Part shown: piece after piece, positions 1 through 9,154 of the stretch | How positions within the stretch are numbered: position 1 is the stretch's first letter | How the letters are laid out: every line of letters starts with the position of its first letter | NCBI GenBank assembly: GCA_013288945.1 | Contig: JABDAZ010000012.1 | Coordinates: 1-64,000, forward strand | Length of the DNA stretch: 64,000 nt | From: Bacteroidota bacterium | Lineage (GTDB): Bacteria; Bacteroidota; Bacteroidia; Chitinophagales; Chitinophagaceae | Direction: 5' to 3' | Translations under genes and position numbers: made by a program | The notes under the pieces: model-generated | The model's database searches: none | What the model saw: the letters and a program-made list of their open reading frames with translations, nothing else | Told to the model about the DNA's origin: nothing

Positions 1-71
1 GTGATATTCCTGATGATGAATTGCAGGAATATGCCGACCAGGATGTAAGTTCAAAAGTTTTGATAAATTAA
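1..71 (+). CDS. C-terminal end of an unidentified protein (truncated by window edge)
   Basis: An open frame (codons from base 3) runs from the left edge to a TAA stop at 69-71 and encodes about 22 residues ending DVSSKVLIN. It lies 10 bases upstream of the small exported protein and in the same direction, so the two are probably co-transcribed. In Bacteroidota, small exported proteins of this kind often follow a sigma factor and a membrane-bound regulator, which would fit, but the fragment is too short to identify. Only the open frame and the stop are seen. Confidence 0.5.
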   Translation, partial: DIPDDELQEYADQDVSSKVLIN

Positions 72-81
72 TTAAACCGCA

Positions 82-510
82 ATGAAAAAGTTTTTATTAA
101 CCGCTGTTTTTATTTGCTCAATCGTATTATCCGGTTTTGCGCAGGATAATACTGAAGTACAAAAAGCAGATGGCAGCAGGATAGAAACGTTGAAGATTGC
201 CTACATCACGCAAAAATTAAATTTAACTACTGAAGAAGCGGAAAAATTCTGGCCTGTATATAATAAATACATGGAAGAAATTCGTGGAGCGCGGCAAAGT
301 TACCAGTCAGATAAAGACGAATTAAAACTGGAAGAAACAACCCTCAACATCCGCAAAAAATACAGCACTGATTTTAATAAAGCATTATCGCCATCCAAAG
401 TAAATTTATTCTTTCGCTCAGAAAAAGAGTTTGGCTCAATCGTTCAAAAAACCTTGAACGAACGCAGGCAACAACGCGTTCAGCAAAGGCGCCAGCTGCT
501 CCGCCAATAA
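82..510 (+). CDS. small exported protein, possibly Spy/CpxP-like
   Basis: A 142-residue protein with a clear Sec signal peptide (residues 1-20, hydrophobic core FLLTAVFICSIVLSGF, probable cleavage before Gln21). The mature part is helical and highly charged, with a central segment around residues 45-65 (LTTEEAEKFWPVYNKYMEE) of the type found in Bacteroidota periplasmic proteins that resemble the Spy/LTxxQ group. The last 20 residues are very rich in Arg and Gln. It probably resides in the periplasm, where it could be a chaperone-like or sensor partner of the gene just upstream. The function is inferred from general resemblance only; no catalytic motif is visible. Confidence 0.75.
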   Translation: MKKFLLTAVFICSIVLSGFAQDNTEVQKADGSRIETLKIAYITQKLNLTTEEAEKFWPVYNKYMEEIRGARQSYQSDKDELKLEETTLNIRKKYSTDFNKALSPSKVNLFFRSEKEFGSIVQKTLNERRQQRVQQRRQLLRQ

Positions 511-724
511 ATATGCCCCGACATTTTGCCAATTTACCGAATAATTTTATTTGCAAATATCCAATGTGCGATATTTGAATCTGGTGTTTTTCATAGGTTA
601 GCAACGGCCAGCTCTTTTCAGGGCAGGCCTCTTTTTTTTATACGATTTTGTAAATGAAATATTTTTTTTGAAACTATTAATGAACACGTAATCATTAATA
701 AATACGGAGAGTTTTTCTGTTCAA

Positions 725-1465
725 TTAAAAATTAAACACTGGCGTTTTGATATCATGATAAAATAAAAACGTCCATTTTTTTTCTTCGCCTTCCTGCCAC
801 CATTGTTTGCGTAGTTCCATACATTTTTTTCCATCATAATCATACTTGGCTACAAAACGGCTTTTCATTTGCTGCAATTGCGGTGCATCATCAGCGCCAA
901 AAAAAACTGTTTCACCACTATCAACAATCCAAAATATTTGATGATACGGACAATGCGCACCGGTAACTTCATATTTTATATACCCATCAATCACGCCGTT
1001 TCCATCTAAAAAATTTACGTGAGGTGAATTTTTTAAACATTCCAATTCTTCCGTTATATAAGATGGAAAATTTTTTTCGCAAGCAAATTCCAATTCTTCT
1101 TTTTGCACATAATAAGTTGCATTGGGAAATGCAAGTTCCTTCAAACCCGTTGCAGTATTGAGTTTGCTTATTCCACCTGCATGATCTTTATGCAAATGGC
1201 TCATTAATACTTTTGTAATTTCTGAAGGATTAATTCCTGCATTAATAATGTTTTTATGAATTTGTAATTCGCCATTTTTTGCAAAACCCAAACCAGTATC
1301 AAGCAATAAAATATCTTCTGATGTGATAATCAAAAATGGTTGAACTTCTACCAGCAAACTTCCTGTTGCGCGTTGTTGCAAATCATCTTTATTTGTATCA
1401 AACGGAACAAAGAGTTTGCTTTTATCGATGGTAAATGCACCTTCTGAAAGTGGAATTATTTTCAT
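725..1465 (-). CDS. MBL-fold metallo-hydrolase
   Basis: A 246-residue soluble protein of the metallo-beta-lactamase superfamily. It carries the zinc-binding signature HLHKDHAGG (His90, His92, Asp94, His95), a further His171 in GAHCPYH, the bridging Asp region GADD near residue 191, and a late His in FYHD near 238. The preceding LLLDTGLG strand is also typical. The order matches quorum-quenching-lactonase-like and general hydrolase members, and the substrate cannot be told from sequence. The gene is convergent with the exported protein at 82-510 and lies upstream of no obvious partner. The spacer towards rodA contains a long inverted repeat. Confidence 0.88.
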   Translation of the reverse strand: MKIIPLSEGAFTIDKSKLFVPFDTNKDDLQQRATGSLLVEVQPFLIITSEDILLLDTGLGFAKNGELQIHKNIINAGINPSEITKVLMSHLHKDHAGGISKLNTATGLKELAFPNATYYVQKEELEFACEKNFPSYITEELECLKNSPHVNFLDGNGVIDGYIKYEVTGAHCPYHQIFWIVDSGETVFFGADDAPQLQQMKSRFVAKYDYDGKKCMELRKQWWQEGEEKKWTFLFYHDIKTPVFNF

Positions 1466-1482
1466 AATTAAAATTTTGAAGA

Positions 1483-1575
1483 AGAAGATAGAATATAGGA
1501 GGAAGAATATAGAAGTAGTGATTTGATAATAAAAAAAACGTATTCCTGAATTCCATTTTCTGTATTCTATCTTCT
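1483..1575. repeat. intergenic inverted repeat between MBL gene and rodA
   Basis: A 13-base arm AGAAGATAGAATA at 1483-1495 is matched exactly by its reverse complement at 1563-1575. Flanking purine-rich and pyrimidine-rich tracts extend the imperfect pairing. The loop is 67 bases. It lies downstream of the rodA stop (read on the minus strand) and upstream of the MBL gene start, so it could form a cruciform or a long RNA hairpin. No U-tract marks it as a standard terminator. Confidence 0.7.
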
Positions 1576-1599
1576 ATCTCCTGTCTTCTAAATTATTAC

Positions 1600-2943
1600 T
1601 TACCTCAATACCATTTGCCTGTCTGCATCCAATCTTACTAAAATAAAAAGCATAATGGTAAACGTTATTAATGATGTGCCACCATAACTTATAAATGGCA
1701 ATGATATACCAACAACCGGCGCAAGGCCAATCGTCATGCAAACATTTACTGCAAGATGGAAAAAGAAAACTGATGCAACACCATATGCGTAACATCTGCT
1801 GAATACACTTCGCTGTCGCTCGGCGATTGTAACGATGCGCATTAATAATAAAAAATAAATGCCCATTAATACCATGCTGCCAACAAATCCAAAGCCTTCA
1901 CCTATTGTACAAAAAATAAAATCTGTTGCCTGCTCCGGAACAAATGCATAACGTGTTTGTGTTCCTTTCAATAAACCTTTGCCGATTAACCCGCCGCTGC
2001 CGATTGCTATCTTACTTTGTTTTACATTATAGTTGCCATCTTTTTTTCCACCTTTGCTTTTTTGTTCTATTTCAAGCGCGGCTTTTTCATCTTTCGGAAC
2101 ATAATCTTTTCCGATGGCATCATAAATACGTTTTACCTGGTAAGCCTGAAATACATGATCAAAAATAAATGGCACAACGAAACGCTGGATGCCAACACAC
2201 GTAAACCAAATGCCAACAATAAAAATTAAAATACCACGGTTTCTTTTTACTTGCCTGCGTAAAATATAAATCGCCAAACCTGCGATGCCAGTGAGTATTA
2301 ATGCAAGCACATTTTTATCCAACACCAAAGTAGCAACTACTAATACAGCAAATGAAAAACCAATGATTAATACATTTGCGGGCAAGCCTTCGCGAAACAT
2401 TACTATAAAAAAAGAAAAATAAACAAGTGCCAAACCAAGTTCATGTTGCATAACTGATAATACTGCAGGCGCCAACGCAATGCATGTTGCAATTAATTGT
2501 GATCGTGTTTTTGAAAAATCAGTATCAACTCTTGATAAATATTTTGCGAGCGATAAATTTACAAACAGCTTACATAAATCTGCAGGTTGTAATTGAAATG
2601 CATTTCCAAAACGAATGATAGATTCTGTTCCCATCACGCGTGTGTGAAATGGAAATACAAGAAGCATTAATAAAATACCAAAAGCATATAAAAGATTTGC
2701 AGTTGCTGTAAAAAATTTACTATCGGTTAATAAAATAAATGTGCCGATGATGCCGCCGAAAATAAAAAATAACAACTGGTGGCTGTAATCATTTTTTAAG
2801 GAAACAAAACTTTGAAAAATATTATCGCCTTCATGATAAGTGGCAGCGAAAATACTTGTAACGCCAATGCCGCAAAGCACAAACCATATCCACACAATGG
2901 ACCAATCGACACCTTTTGATATAGCTGCATTTTTTTGGTTCAT
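1600..2943 (-). CDS. rodA: peptidoglycan glycosyltransferase RodA (SEDS family)
   Basis: A 447-residue polytopic membrane protein of the FtsW/RodA/SpoVE (SEDS) family, which polymerises lipid II into glycan strands in the elongasome. About ten hydrophobic segments are seen. The large periplasmic loop (about residues 245-335) leads into the family motif FVPEQATDFIF (334-344), followed by GISLPFISYGG (about 412-422). The start ATG overlaps the last base of the mrdA stop, which implies translational coupling with its cognate class B penicillin-binding protein. It is the last gene of the mreBCD-mrdA-rodA series. Confidence 0.96.
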   Translation of the reverse strand: MNQKNAAISKGVDWSIVWIWFVLCGIGVTSIFAATYHEGDNIFQSFVSLKNDYSHQLLFFIFGGIIGTFILLTDSKFFTATANLLYAFGILLMLLVFPFHTRVMGTESIIRFGNAFQLQPADLCKLFVNLSLAKYLSRVDTDFSKTRSQLIATCIALAPAVLSVMQHELGLALVYFSFFIVMFREGLPANVLIIGFSFAVLVVATLVLDKNVLALILTGIAGLAIYILRRQVKRNRGILIFIVGIWFTCVGIQRFVVPFIFDHVFQAYQVKRIYDAIGKDYVPKDEKAALEIEQKSKGGKKDGNYNVKQSKIAIGSGGLIGKGLLKGTQTRYAFVPEQATDFIFCTIGEGFGFVGSMVLMGIYFLLLMRIVTIAERQRSVFSRCYAYGVASVFFFHLAVNVCMTIGLAPVVGISLPFISYGGTSLITFTIMLFILVRLDADRQMVLR

Positions 2944-5036
2944 TATCTTGTAGAAGGATCTTCTTCTTTGATTTTAATTTTTGTTTTTGGCTTCAGCATC
3001 GGATTAACAGGCGGAACGGGAACGCCATTTTTAAATCTTCCCAATGTATCAAGCATCATTGCCCTTGTAGATGGATTAATATATTTCATATAGTTTGTAC
3101 TGTCGTGGCGTTGCATCGCACGTATTGCCGCGCGTGATGAATCTGCAACAAACTGTAAGCGCACCAAATATTTAGGCAACAAATTGGTATTGGAAATCTG
3201 TTCCATTTTTTTTGCACTTGTTGCACTTAATGTATCGTTCAAATATTTTTCTATTAATAAAGAACCGATTGGCGCTGCCCATGCTGCACCATAACCAGCA
3301 TTTTGTACAACCACTGCAATACAAACTTTTGGATTTTCCCTCGGCGCAAAACAAACAAACATTGCGTTGTTTTTTAGTTTTGTTCGCCGGTGTTCTATCA
3401 CCAAATAATTTTCTGCAGTTCCTGTTTTTGCACACATATTAATGCCGGGAATTCTTACAGCTTTTGCTGTACCGATTTCTGTTACATCCTGCATGCCGCT
3501 GATTACAACATCATACACATCTTCCGGAATATGTGTAAGCACTTCATGTTTTGTTTTGTACCTGTTTAATAATGTATCAACGTTTGTTTCTCCATCAACT
3601 TTTTCAACAAAATGCGGAACATAATAGTATCCTTTGTTTGCAACAATGCACATGGAGTTGGCCATTTGCAAAGGAGTAACCAACATTTTATCCTGCCCAA
3701 TTCCCATCGTAACCATTGTGCACGAATTCCATGAATGGTTATAATCTTTATCATAAGACGTTGTGTCCGGAATATTACCACCATCTTCACTTGGCAAATC
3801 AACACCAATGCGGTGGCCGAGGCCAAACGCATTTACATATTCTTTCCATTTCATTAATCCTTTGCGCGCACTGTGCAGTGCAGGATTGTCGAGCGTTTGA
3901 CGAAATGTATTGCAGAAAAAAGAATTGCATGAGTGCGCAATGGCCAAACGCAAAGTTGCGGCATGGCCTGCATTTTTTTCGTCGCATTTTACAGGATGGC
4001 TGCATGCATAATAATAACCGCGGCAATCATATCCGCTCGCTGGTGTTATTACGCCTTCATCCAATCCGATTAATGCGCCCAATGGTTTGTATGTTGAACC
4101 TGCTGGGTATTGCCCTTTAATGGCGCGGTTTAATAATGGAGATCTCACATCTAAATTAAGCTTCGCAAAATTTTTCTGTTTATCTGAACCTGTTAATAAA
4201 TTCGGATCAAAATCCGGGCTTGATGCCATGGCAATAATGCCGCCGGTTTTTGGTTCGATGGCTACTATGGCACCAACTTTATTTCCTAATAATTTTTCTG
4301 CCATCTGTTGCAAATCAATATCCATGTAGGTTCGCAGGTTTTTGCCTGCAACAGGCGCTGTATCTAAAGCTTTGTTTTCATAATGGCCAACCAACCGGTT
4401 CTTATTATCTTTTATCCAAAATTCAATACCGCGCTGGCCCATTAATTGTTTTTCATAATACTGTTCCAATCCGCTGCGGCCAACATAATCGCCGAGTTGA
4501 TAACTATAGTTTGATCTTTTTAAAATCGTTGAATCTACTTCACCAACATAACCCATAATGTGCGCGGCTGCATTAAAAGGATAAATCCTTATCGGCCTTT
4601 CCTGCAAATTGAAGCCGGGAAATTTCCAGATATTTTCTTCAAATTTGGCATATAAATCCGGTGGCAATAAATCTTCAAAAATAGTTGGGCGGAAAGGGCC
4701 GTTTTTAAATTTTGCATCTAAAATCCTATCGCGAAATTCTGCAGTATCAATATCAAGCAATTGACAAAAATATGACGTATCAATATTTTTTACCTGAGAT
4801 GGCGTTACAACCAAATCATATAAAATAGCATTGTTTAAAATTGCTTTTCCTTTTCTATCATAAATAATTCCGCGGTTTGGATAAATTCTTTTTTGAAACA
4901 AGGCATTTTCCTGCGCTTGCCTTTTATATTTATTGGAAACAATTTGCAGGTTGAAAAGCTGCGCGGTGATAACAAGAAATAATGCACCGAAAATGAGGCG
5001 AATAATATTGCTGCGAGATTGATTGAATACAGGCAT
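2943..5036 (-). CDS. mrdA: penicillin-binding protein 2 (elongasome transpeptidase)
   Basis: A 697-residue class B penicillin-binding protein, the transpeptidase that cross-links side-wall peptidoglycan with RodA. One N-terminal membrane anchor (about residues 10-32) is followed by the dimerisation domain (about 50-230) and the transpeptidase domain with all three active-site motifs: STYK at 314-317 (Ser314 nucleophile), SCN at 369-371 and KTG at 537-539. The C-terminus is proline- and lysine-rich. Gene order with rodA and mreBCD is the usual Bacteroidota elongation cluster. A spacer of about 200 bases separates it from mreD, so it may have its own promoter as well. Confidence 0.97.
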   Translation of the reverse strand: MPVFNQSRSNIIRLIFGALFLVITAQLFNLQIVSNKYKRQAQENALFQKRIYPNRGIIYDRKGKAILNNAILYDLVVTPSQVKNIDTSYFCQLLDIDTAEFRDRILDAKFKNGPFRPTIFEDLLPPDLYAKFEENIWKFPGFNLQERPIRIYPFNAAAHIMGYVGEVDSTILKRSNYSYQLGDYVGRSGLEQYYEKQLMGQRGIEFWIKDNKNRLVGHYENKALDTAPVAGKNLRTYMDIDLQQMAEKLLGNKVGAIVAIEPKTGGIIAMASSPDFDPNLLTGSDKQKNFAKLNLDVRSPLLNRAIKGQYPAGSTYKPLGALIGLDEGVITPASGYDCRGYYYACSHPVKCDEKNAGHAATLRLAIAHSCNSFFCNTFRQTLDNPALHSARKGLMKWKEYVNAFGLGHRIGVDLPSEDGGNIPDTTSYDKDYNHSWNSCTMVTMGIGQDKMLVTPLQMANSMCIVANKGYYYVPHFVEKVDGETNVDTLLNRYKTKHEVLTHIPEDVYDVVISGMQDVTEIGTAKAVRIPGINMCAKTGTAENYLVIEHRRTKLKNNAMFVCFAPRENPKVCIAVVVQNAGYGAAWAAPIGSLLIEKYLNDTLSATSAKKMEQISNTNLLPKYLVRLQFVADSSRAAIRAMQRHDSTNYMKYINPSTRAMMLDTLGRFKNGVPVPPVNPMLKPKTKIKIKEEDPSTR

Positions 5037-5237
5037 AAAAGTGTACGAGGCGCAATTTACAAACTACAGATTATAAATGACAGAAACTATAATCAGTAAT
5101 ATTTTTATTGTAATAAATGTTCGATTAATAATAATGTCTTGAAAAAATTATACAAGCTTGAATGCTTTTATTTTTTTCTTAATTAAATGAAAACAAAGCA
5201 AAATTTTATCGCAAATAATTCTATTAATAAAATTTTA

Positions 5238-5771
5238 TTAAACAGTATTTGTCCGGAATTTTTCATTGCGGTAAAACAACAATTCTGTTACTAATATTAA
5301 CAATAAACTCACGGCTGTTGTTGCAATTACTTTTCCTAAAAAATACCAGAACGAACCAAAACTCATCCACTCCAAAAAAACCAAATAAGAATGGTGCAAA
5401 AACGTGAGCACTACAACATACGTTGCATACGGCGCCCAGCCCATACTTGTAATGGATGGCGATGTATAATTTTTATCTGACCCTTCCTGCGATATTAATA
5501 AGTTGATGATAAACGGGCGCACATATGCTATTAATGTGCACGCTGCGGCATGCAAGCCTGGCGTGTTTGTAAAATAATCGAGCGATAAACCAAATAAAAA
5601 ACCAATAGTTGTTAATGAAAAACGTGGCAAATTAAATGGCAGCCAAAGTATAAATAAAAAATATAAATACGGTGTGATGAACCGGTGCAATGGTGGCACT
5701 TTAAATAATACAAAAACCTGTATTAATATAAACAATGCAAAGCGGATAATATTTTTCAGCAACACACTCAT
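5238..5771 (-). CDS. mreD: rod shape-determining protein MreD
   Basis: A 177-residue inner-membrane protein with about five hydrophobic segments and hardly any soluble part, as expected for MreD, the membrane partner linking MreC, RodA and PBP2. Sequence signatures are weak in this family, so the call rests on size, topology and position. Its start overlaps the mreC stop by four bases (ATGA-type coupling). It is followed by a 200-base AT-rich spacer and then mrdA. Confidence 0.9.
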   Translation of the reverse strand: MSVLLKNIIRFALFILIQVFVLFKVPPLHRFITPYLYFLFILWLPFNLPRFSLTTIGFLFGLSLDYFTNTPGLHAAACTLIAYVRPFIINLLISQEGSDKNYTSPSITSMGWAPYATYVVVLTFLHHSYLVFLEWMSFGSFWYFLGKVIATTAVSLLLILVTELLFYRNEKFRTNTV

Positions 5772-6622
5772 TGAAATTTTTTACGGGTTGAATCTTCTAA
5801 TTTTTTTTGCTCATCGTATTGCTGGTTCTCGATTACATACACATATTCGAGGTTGAAAAAATTTGTTGATGGCCTAATCTTCAGCGTATAAAAATTACTC
5901 GTTTTATCATCCACAACTTCATAAACAGTTCCCACCATAATGTTTGCAGGAAAAAGTGAAGACGTTGGGCTTGTTAATACGGTATCGCCTTTTGTAACCT
6001 TCACACTTTTTGGAATATCTTTTAATGTTACAAACAACGGGCTTAATCCGTCCCATTCAATTGTGCCGCGATCATTATTGTTTTTTAACTTAACAACTAC
6101 TTTGTATTGGCGATGCAATAAACTCATTACCGTTGCATAATTCTGGCTCACATTAACAACCGTTCCAACAATTCCCTGTGAACTAACAACGCCCATATTC
6201 GGTTTTACATTTTGCGCAGCGCCACGATGAATGGTTATATAATTTGTTTGCAAAGCTGTTGTGCTTCCCACAACTTTAGCATCCATAAAATAATACTTCT
6301 GAATTTTTTTTAACGAATCTATTTTAACTGTATCAACAATTAATTTTTTTTCATTGCCCGGCGCTTCATAATTTTCTTTTAATAACTGGTGCATGCGCAC
6401 ATTGTCTTTCGCAAGAGAATCGTTTGTTTTTTTTAGTTGAAAATAATATTCAACATTATTGTATTTCTTATTAAAGCCACCCGTTACTTCGGTGGCAACG
6501 GTAAGAAATGCAGCTTCATGAAATTTATTATAGCGAAATAAAAAAGAAAGTGCCACAACCTGCAGCACGAGGAAAAAAAGAAAATTAAAATACCTTCTTA
6601 TAAAAAGGAAAACGTTACGCAC
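5768..6622 (-). CDS. mreC: rod shape-determining protein MreC
   Basis: A 284-residue protein with a short cytoplasmic N-terminus, one membrane span (about residues 12-30), a helical, probably coiled-coil stretch (about 55-90) and a periplasmic beta domain. The beta domain includes the family-typical patterns GAAQNVKPNMGVVSSQGIVG and GDTVLTS. MreC is the periplasmic scaffold that activates PBP2/RodA. The C-terminal tail is short and charged. It lies between mreB and mreD and overlaps mreD by four bases. Confidence 0.95.
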   Translation of the reverse strand: MRNVFLFIRRYFNFLFFLVLQVVALSFLFRYNKFHEAAFLTVATEVTGGFNKKYNNVEYYFQLKKTNDSLAKDNVRMHQLLKENYEAPGNEKKLIVDTVKIDSLKKIQKYYFMDAKVVGSTTALQTNYITIHRGAAQNVKPNMGVVSSQGIVGTVVNVSQNYATVMSLLHRQYKVVVKLKNNNDRGTIEWDGLSPLFVTLKDIPKSVKVTKGDTVLTSPTSSLFPANIMVGTVYEVVDDKTSNFYTLKIRPSTNFFNLEYVYVIENQQYDEQKKLEDSTRKKFQ

Positions 6623-6671
6623 AGAAGTAAATGATTTAAAAACCCAAAAACTTTCTTACAAGCCAAAACCC

Positions 6672-6745
6672 AAAATCCAAATTCCAATGACCAAGAAAAA
6701 ATCGGAATTAAATTTTTGGATATTGGAATTTGTTTTTTGGATTTT
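6672..6745. repeat. imperfect inverted repeat between mreB and mreC
   Basis: CAAATTCCAAT at 6678-6688 pairs exactly with 6722-6732. The outer part AAAATCC (6672-6678) pairs with GGATTTT (6739-6745) once a few extra T residues on the right arm are bulged out. The element sits in the 133-base mreB-mreC spacer, so it would be transcribed within the operon and could influence mRNA stability or relative expression of mreB over mreC. Confidence 0.65.
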
Positions 6746-6755
6746 ATTAATATTA

Positions 6756-7781
6756 TTAACGCATCACAAAAGGATAGCGCGCATAATTTTTTAAAGAAAT
6801 ACCTGTGCCGCGTACAACACTTTTTAAAGGATCGTCTGCAATGTGAACAGGCAATTTTATTTTCTGGCTCAATCGTTTATCAAGTCCGCGCAATAATGCA
6901 CCGCCACCAGTTAAATATAAACCGCGGCGATAAATATCACCAGCCAGTTCCGGCGGTGTTGTTTCCAATGCTTTTAATATGGCTTCTTCAATTTTAAAAA
7001 TACTTTTATCAAGCGCTTCCGCAATTTCCTGATAGCTTACCATAATTTGTTTTGGAATTCCAGTTACCAAATCACGGCCATTAACAGGCATGTCATCCGG
7101 CGGGTTTTCCAAATCTTTCATGGCTGCGCCTATTTGTATTTTTATCTGTTCAGAAGTTCTTTCACCTATTAATAAACTGTGGTATCGGCGAAGCGCTTCC
7201 ATAATATCTGCAGTAAATTCATCGCCCGCAATACGGATGGATTGATCACAAACGATACCTGCGAGTGCAATTACAGTAATGCCGGTTGTTCCGCCGCCGA
7301 TATCAATAATCATATTTCCAACTGGCTCTTCCACATCAATTCCAATACCCAATGCGGCAGCCATTGGTTCGTGAATAAGATATACTTCTTTGGCGCCAGC
7401 TTGTTCAGCGCTGTCGCGAACGGCTCTTTTTTCTACTTCCGTAATACTTGAAGGAATGCAAATCATCATCCTCCAGCTTGGTGGAAATAATGGTTTTTTT
7501 GGATAGATCATTTTGATCATTTCCCTTATCATTAATTCTGCGGCATTAAAATCGGCGATAACACCATCTTTTAGCGGGCGAACTGTTCGTATGCTTTCGT
7601 GTGTTTTTTCGTGCATCATTAATGCGCGCTTACCCACTGCCAGCACGGTTTTGGGATTGTTGCGGTCGAGCGCAACAATGCTCGGTTCGTTTACAACTAT
7701 TTCGTCGTTATGTATAATGAGGGTATTTGCAGTACCCAAGTCCATTGCTATCTCTTGTGTGAGGAAATTGAATAATCCCAT
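6756..7781 (-). CDS. mreB: rod shape-determining actin homologue MreB
   Basis: A 341-residue actin-fold ATPase that forms membrane-bound filaments guiding side-wall synthesis. Phosphate-1 motif MDLGTANT (13-20), the HEPMAAALG helix (137-145) and phosphate-2 motif DIGGGTTGI (160-168) are intact, as is the C-terminal LTGGGALLRGLD adenosine motif. Length matches the family. It is the first gene of the elongasome cluster. A spacer of about 280 bases upstream contains a 14-base perfect palindrome. Confidence 0.98.
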   Translation of the reverse strand: MGLFNFLTQEIAMDLGTANTLIIHNDEIVVNEPSIVALDRNNPKTVLAVGKRALMMHEKTHESIRTVRPLKDGVIADFNAAELMIREMIKMIYPKKPLFPPSWRMMICIPSSITEVEKRAVRDSAEQAGAKEVYLIHEPMAAALGIGIDVEEPVGNMIIDIGGGTTGITVIALAGIVCDQSIRIAGDEFTADIMEALRRYHSLLIGERTSEQIKIQIGAAMKDLENPPDDMPVNGRDLVTGIPKQIMVSYQEIAEALDKSIFKIEEAILKALETTPPELAGDIYRRGLYLTGGGALLRGLDKRLSQKIKLPVHIADDPLKSVVRGTGISLKNYARYPFVMR

Positions 7782-7876
7782 GTAGTACGATCAGATTTTT
7801 TAGGTTCAGCTTTAATGCAAGCAAAATTGATGCAAATAATTTGAATAAACAAAGCGAAAATGCCTGATTTACAAGT

Positions 7877-7890
7877 ATTTTCCGGAAAAT
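7877..7890. promoter_or_regulatory. 14-base perfect palindrome upstream of mreB
   Basis: ATTTTCCGGAAAAT at 7877-7890 is a perfect palindrome located 96 bases before the mreB start codon. It is followed closely by another TCCGGA (7898-7903). A dimeric regulator could bind here. No factor can be named, and a chance palindrome in AT-rich DNA cannot be excluded. Confidence 0.3.
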
Positions 7891-8059
7891 GAAAATCTCC
7901 GGAATTCAATTAAGTTTCTTTTTGATTTTTTTAATGAATTGCGGAAATTAAGCATTAAACGAACAAATCAGCAATTTCTTATCTGCACAATAAATTGGGT
8001 TTGAATTTGGCATTAATAAAAAATTTTTTTGTGACTATTAATAATCGTTGACTAAAAAA

Positions 8060-9118
8060 TTATCCTGCAAATCCCAAACGCTTTTCCATTTCATTACTTA
8101 GTTGTGGCAATTTTTTTCTTTCAATTAAAAAACTGGTGAGTTGCGCAAGGTCTTTAAAAATATAATGTTTATCAAGTGCTGCTTTTAAATAATCTTTTCC
8201 CGTACTTCCGCCGGTTCCGATTCTTGTTCCGATTACACGATGGACCATGCTCATGTGCCGGTAGCGCCACGTACTTAATTGTTCATCAATTTCAAGTAAT
8301 TGATTTAATAACTGAAATGGCAATTGCAAAATCGGGTAACCGCGATACAACATGATAAACATTGCTGCGCGGCAAGCTTCAATTGATAATGAACGTTCGT
8401 TCATTTTTGAATTTTCATCATTAATATTATTTTTTATGAAAACTTCATCAAACAAACCTTCATTTATTTTTTCTGCATTGGCCAAACTTTCATGATAACG
8501 TTTTCTATATTCTGACCAGAAAGGATGTAAACTGTTATCATCATTAACAGAAGAAAAATTTCTCCAGTTTGCTTCTTCATAAAAAAAAGGCATTCTTTCC
8601 AGCCATGTATTTACAGATTGTAATAATGATTTTTCGTGTTCGGCTTTTTTTATAATACCAATTTGTTCCCGCTTTAATTGAGAAGTATAATATTGCTGAC
8701 CAAAACGGTGTTCATATTTCAAGCCCAATTTTGCTTCCAGCGTTTTAAATTGCCAGCTTTGAAAACCAGATGCAGGACGAAGCATATCACGAAAATCGAG
8801 GAAATCCATTGGCGTCATGGTTTCCATAATATCAATTTGATGAACTAACACTTTAATAATTGTAGTACATCTTGATAATCGGTGAACAACAGTTTGCAAT
8901 TCGGGAGAATTATCATTTAGCGAAGGCAATTGCATGATGGCAGTTACAGAATCAACTTCAAACAACAATTGTTTAAACCACAATTCATACGTTTGATGAA
9001 TAATAATAAACAACATTTCATCATGCGCAGGCTGATTTAATTTTTCACTTTCAGGAAATTGTGCGTGCAATATTTTATCCAATTGCAAATAATCGCTGTA
9101 ATGAACTTCATCAGGCAT
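8060..9118 (-). CDS. kynA: tryptophan 2,3-dioxygenase
   Basis: A 352-residue haem enzyme that opens the indole ring of L-tryptophan to N-formylkynurenine, the first step of the kynurenine route. The N-terminal family motif HDEMLFIIIHQTYELWFKQL (32-51) and the C-terminal RHMSMVHRVIGTRIGTGGS segment, containing the substrate-loop GTGGS, are both present. The length is larger than the compact 280-residue bacterial forms but within the family range. It stands alone in the window. nadC (17026-17877) uses quinolinate, which the kynurenine pathway can supply, but the intermediate enzymes are not in the window. Confidence 0.95.
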   Translation of the reverse strand: MPDEVHYSDYLQLDKILHAQFPESEKLNQPAHDEMLFIIIHQTYELWFKQLLFEVDSVTAIMQLPSLNDNSPELQTVVHRLSRCTTIIKVLVHQIDIMETMTPMDFLDFRDMLRPASGFQSWQFKTLEAKLGLKYEHRFGQQYYTSQLKREQIGIIKKAEHEKSLLQSVNTWLERMPFFYEEANWRNFSSVNDDNSLHPFWSEYRKRYHESLANAEKINEGLFDEVFIKNNINDENSKMNERSLSIEACRAAMFIMLYRGYPILQLPFQLLNQLLEIDEQLSTWRYRHMSMVHRVIGTRIGTGGSTGKDYLKAALDKHYIFKDLAQLTSFLIERKKLPQLSNEMEKRLGFAG

Positions 9119-9154
9119 AAAGCAATGTTAGATTTTTGATGTAAGATGTAATTC

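Noticed and set aside
600-640. Possible terminator after the first exported protein (GGCC...GGCC followed by T-run)
   Set aside because: The stem is only a few base pairs with mismatches; only the T-run is convincing.
3716-4120. 134-codon open frame on the plus strand within mrdA
   Set aside because: It lies opposite the conserved transpeptidase domain, has no recognisable protein features, and such antisense frames are common opposite these AT-rich genes.
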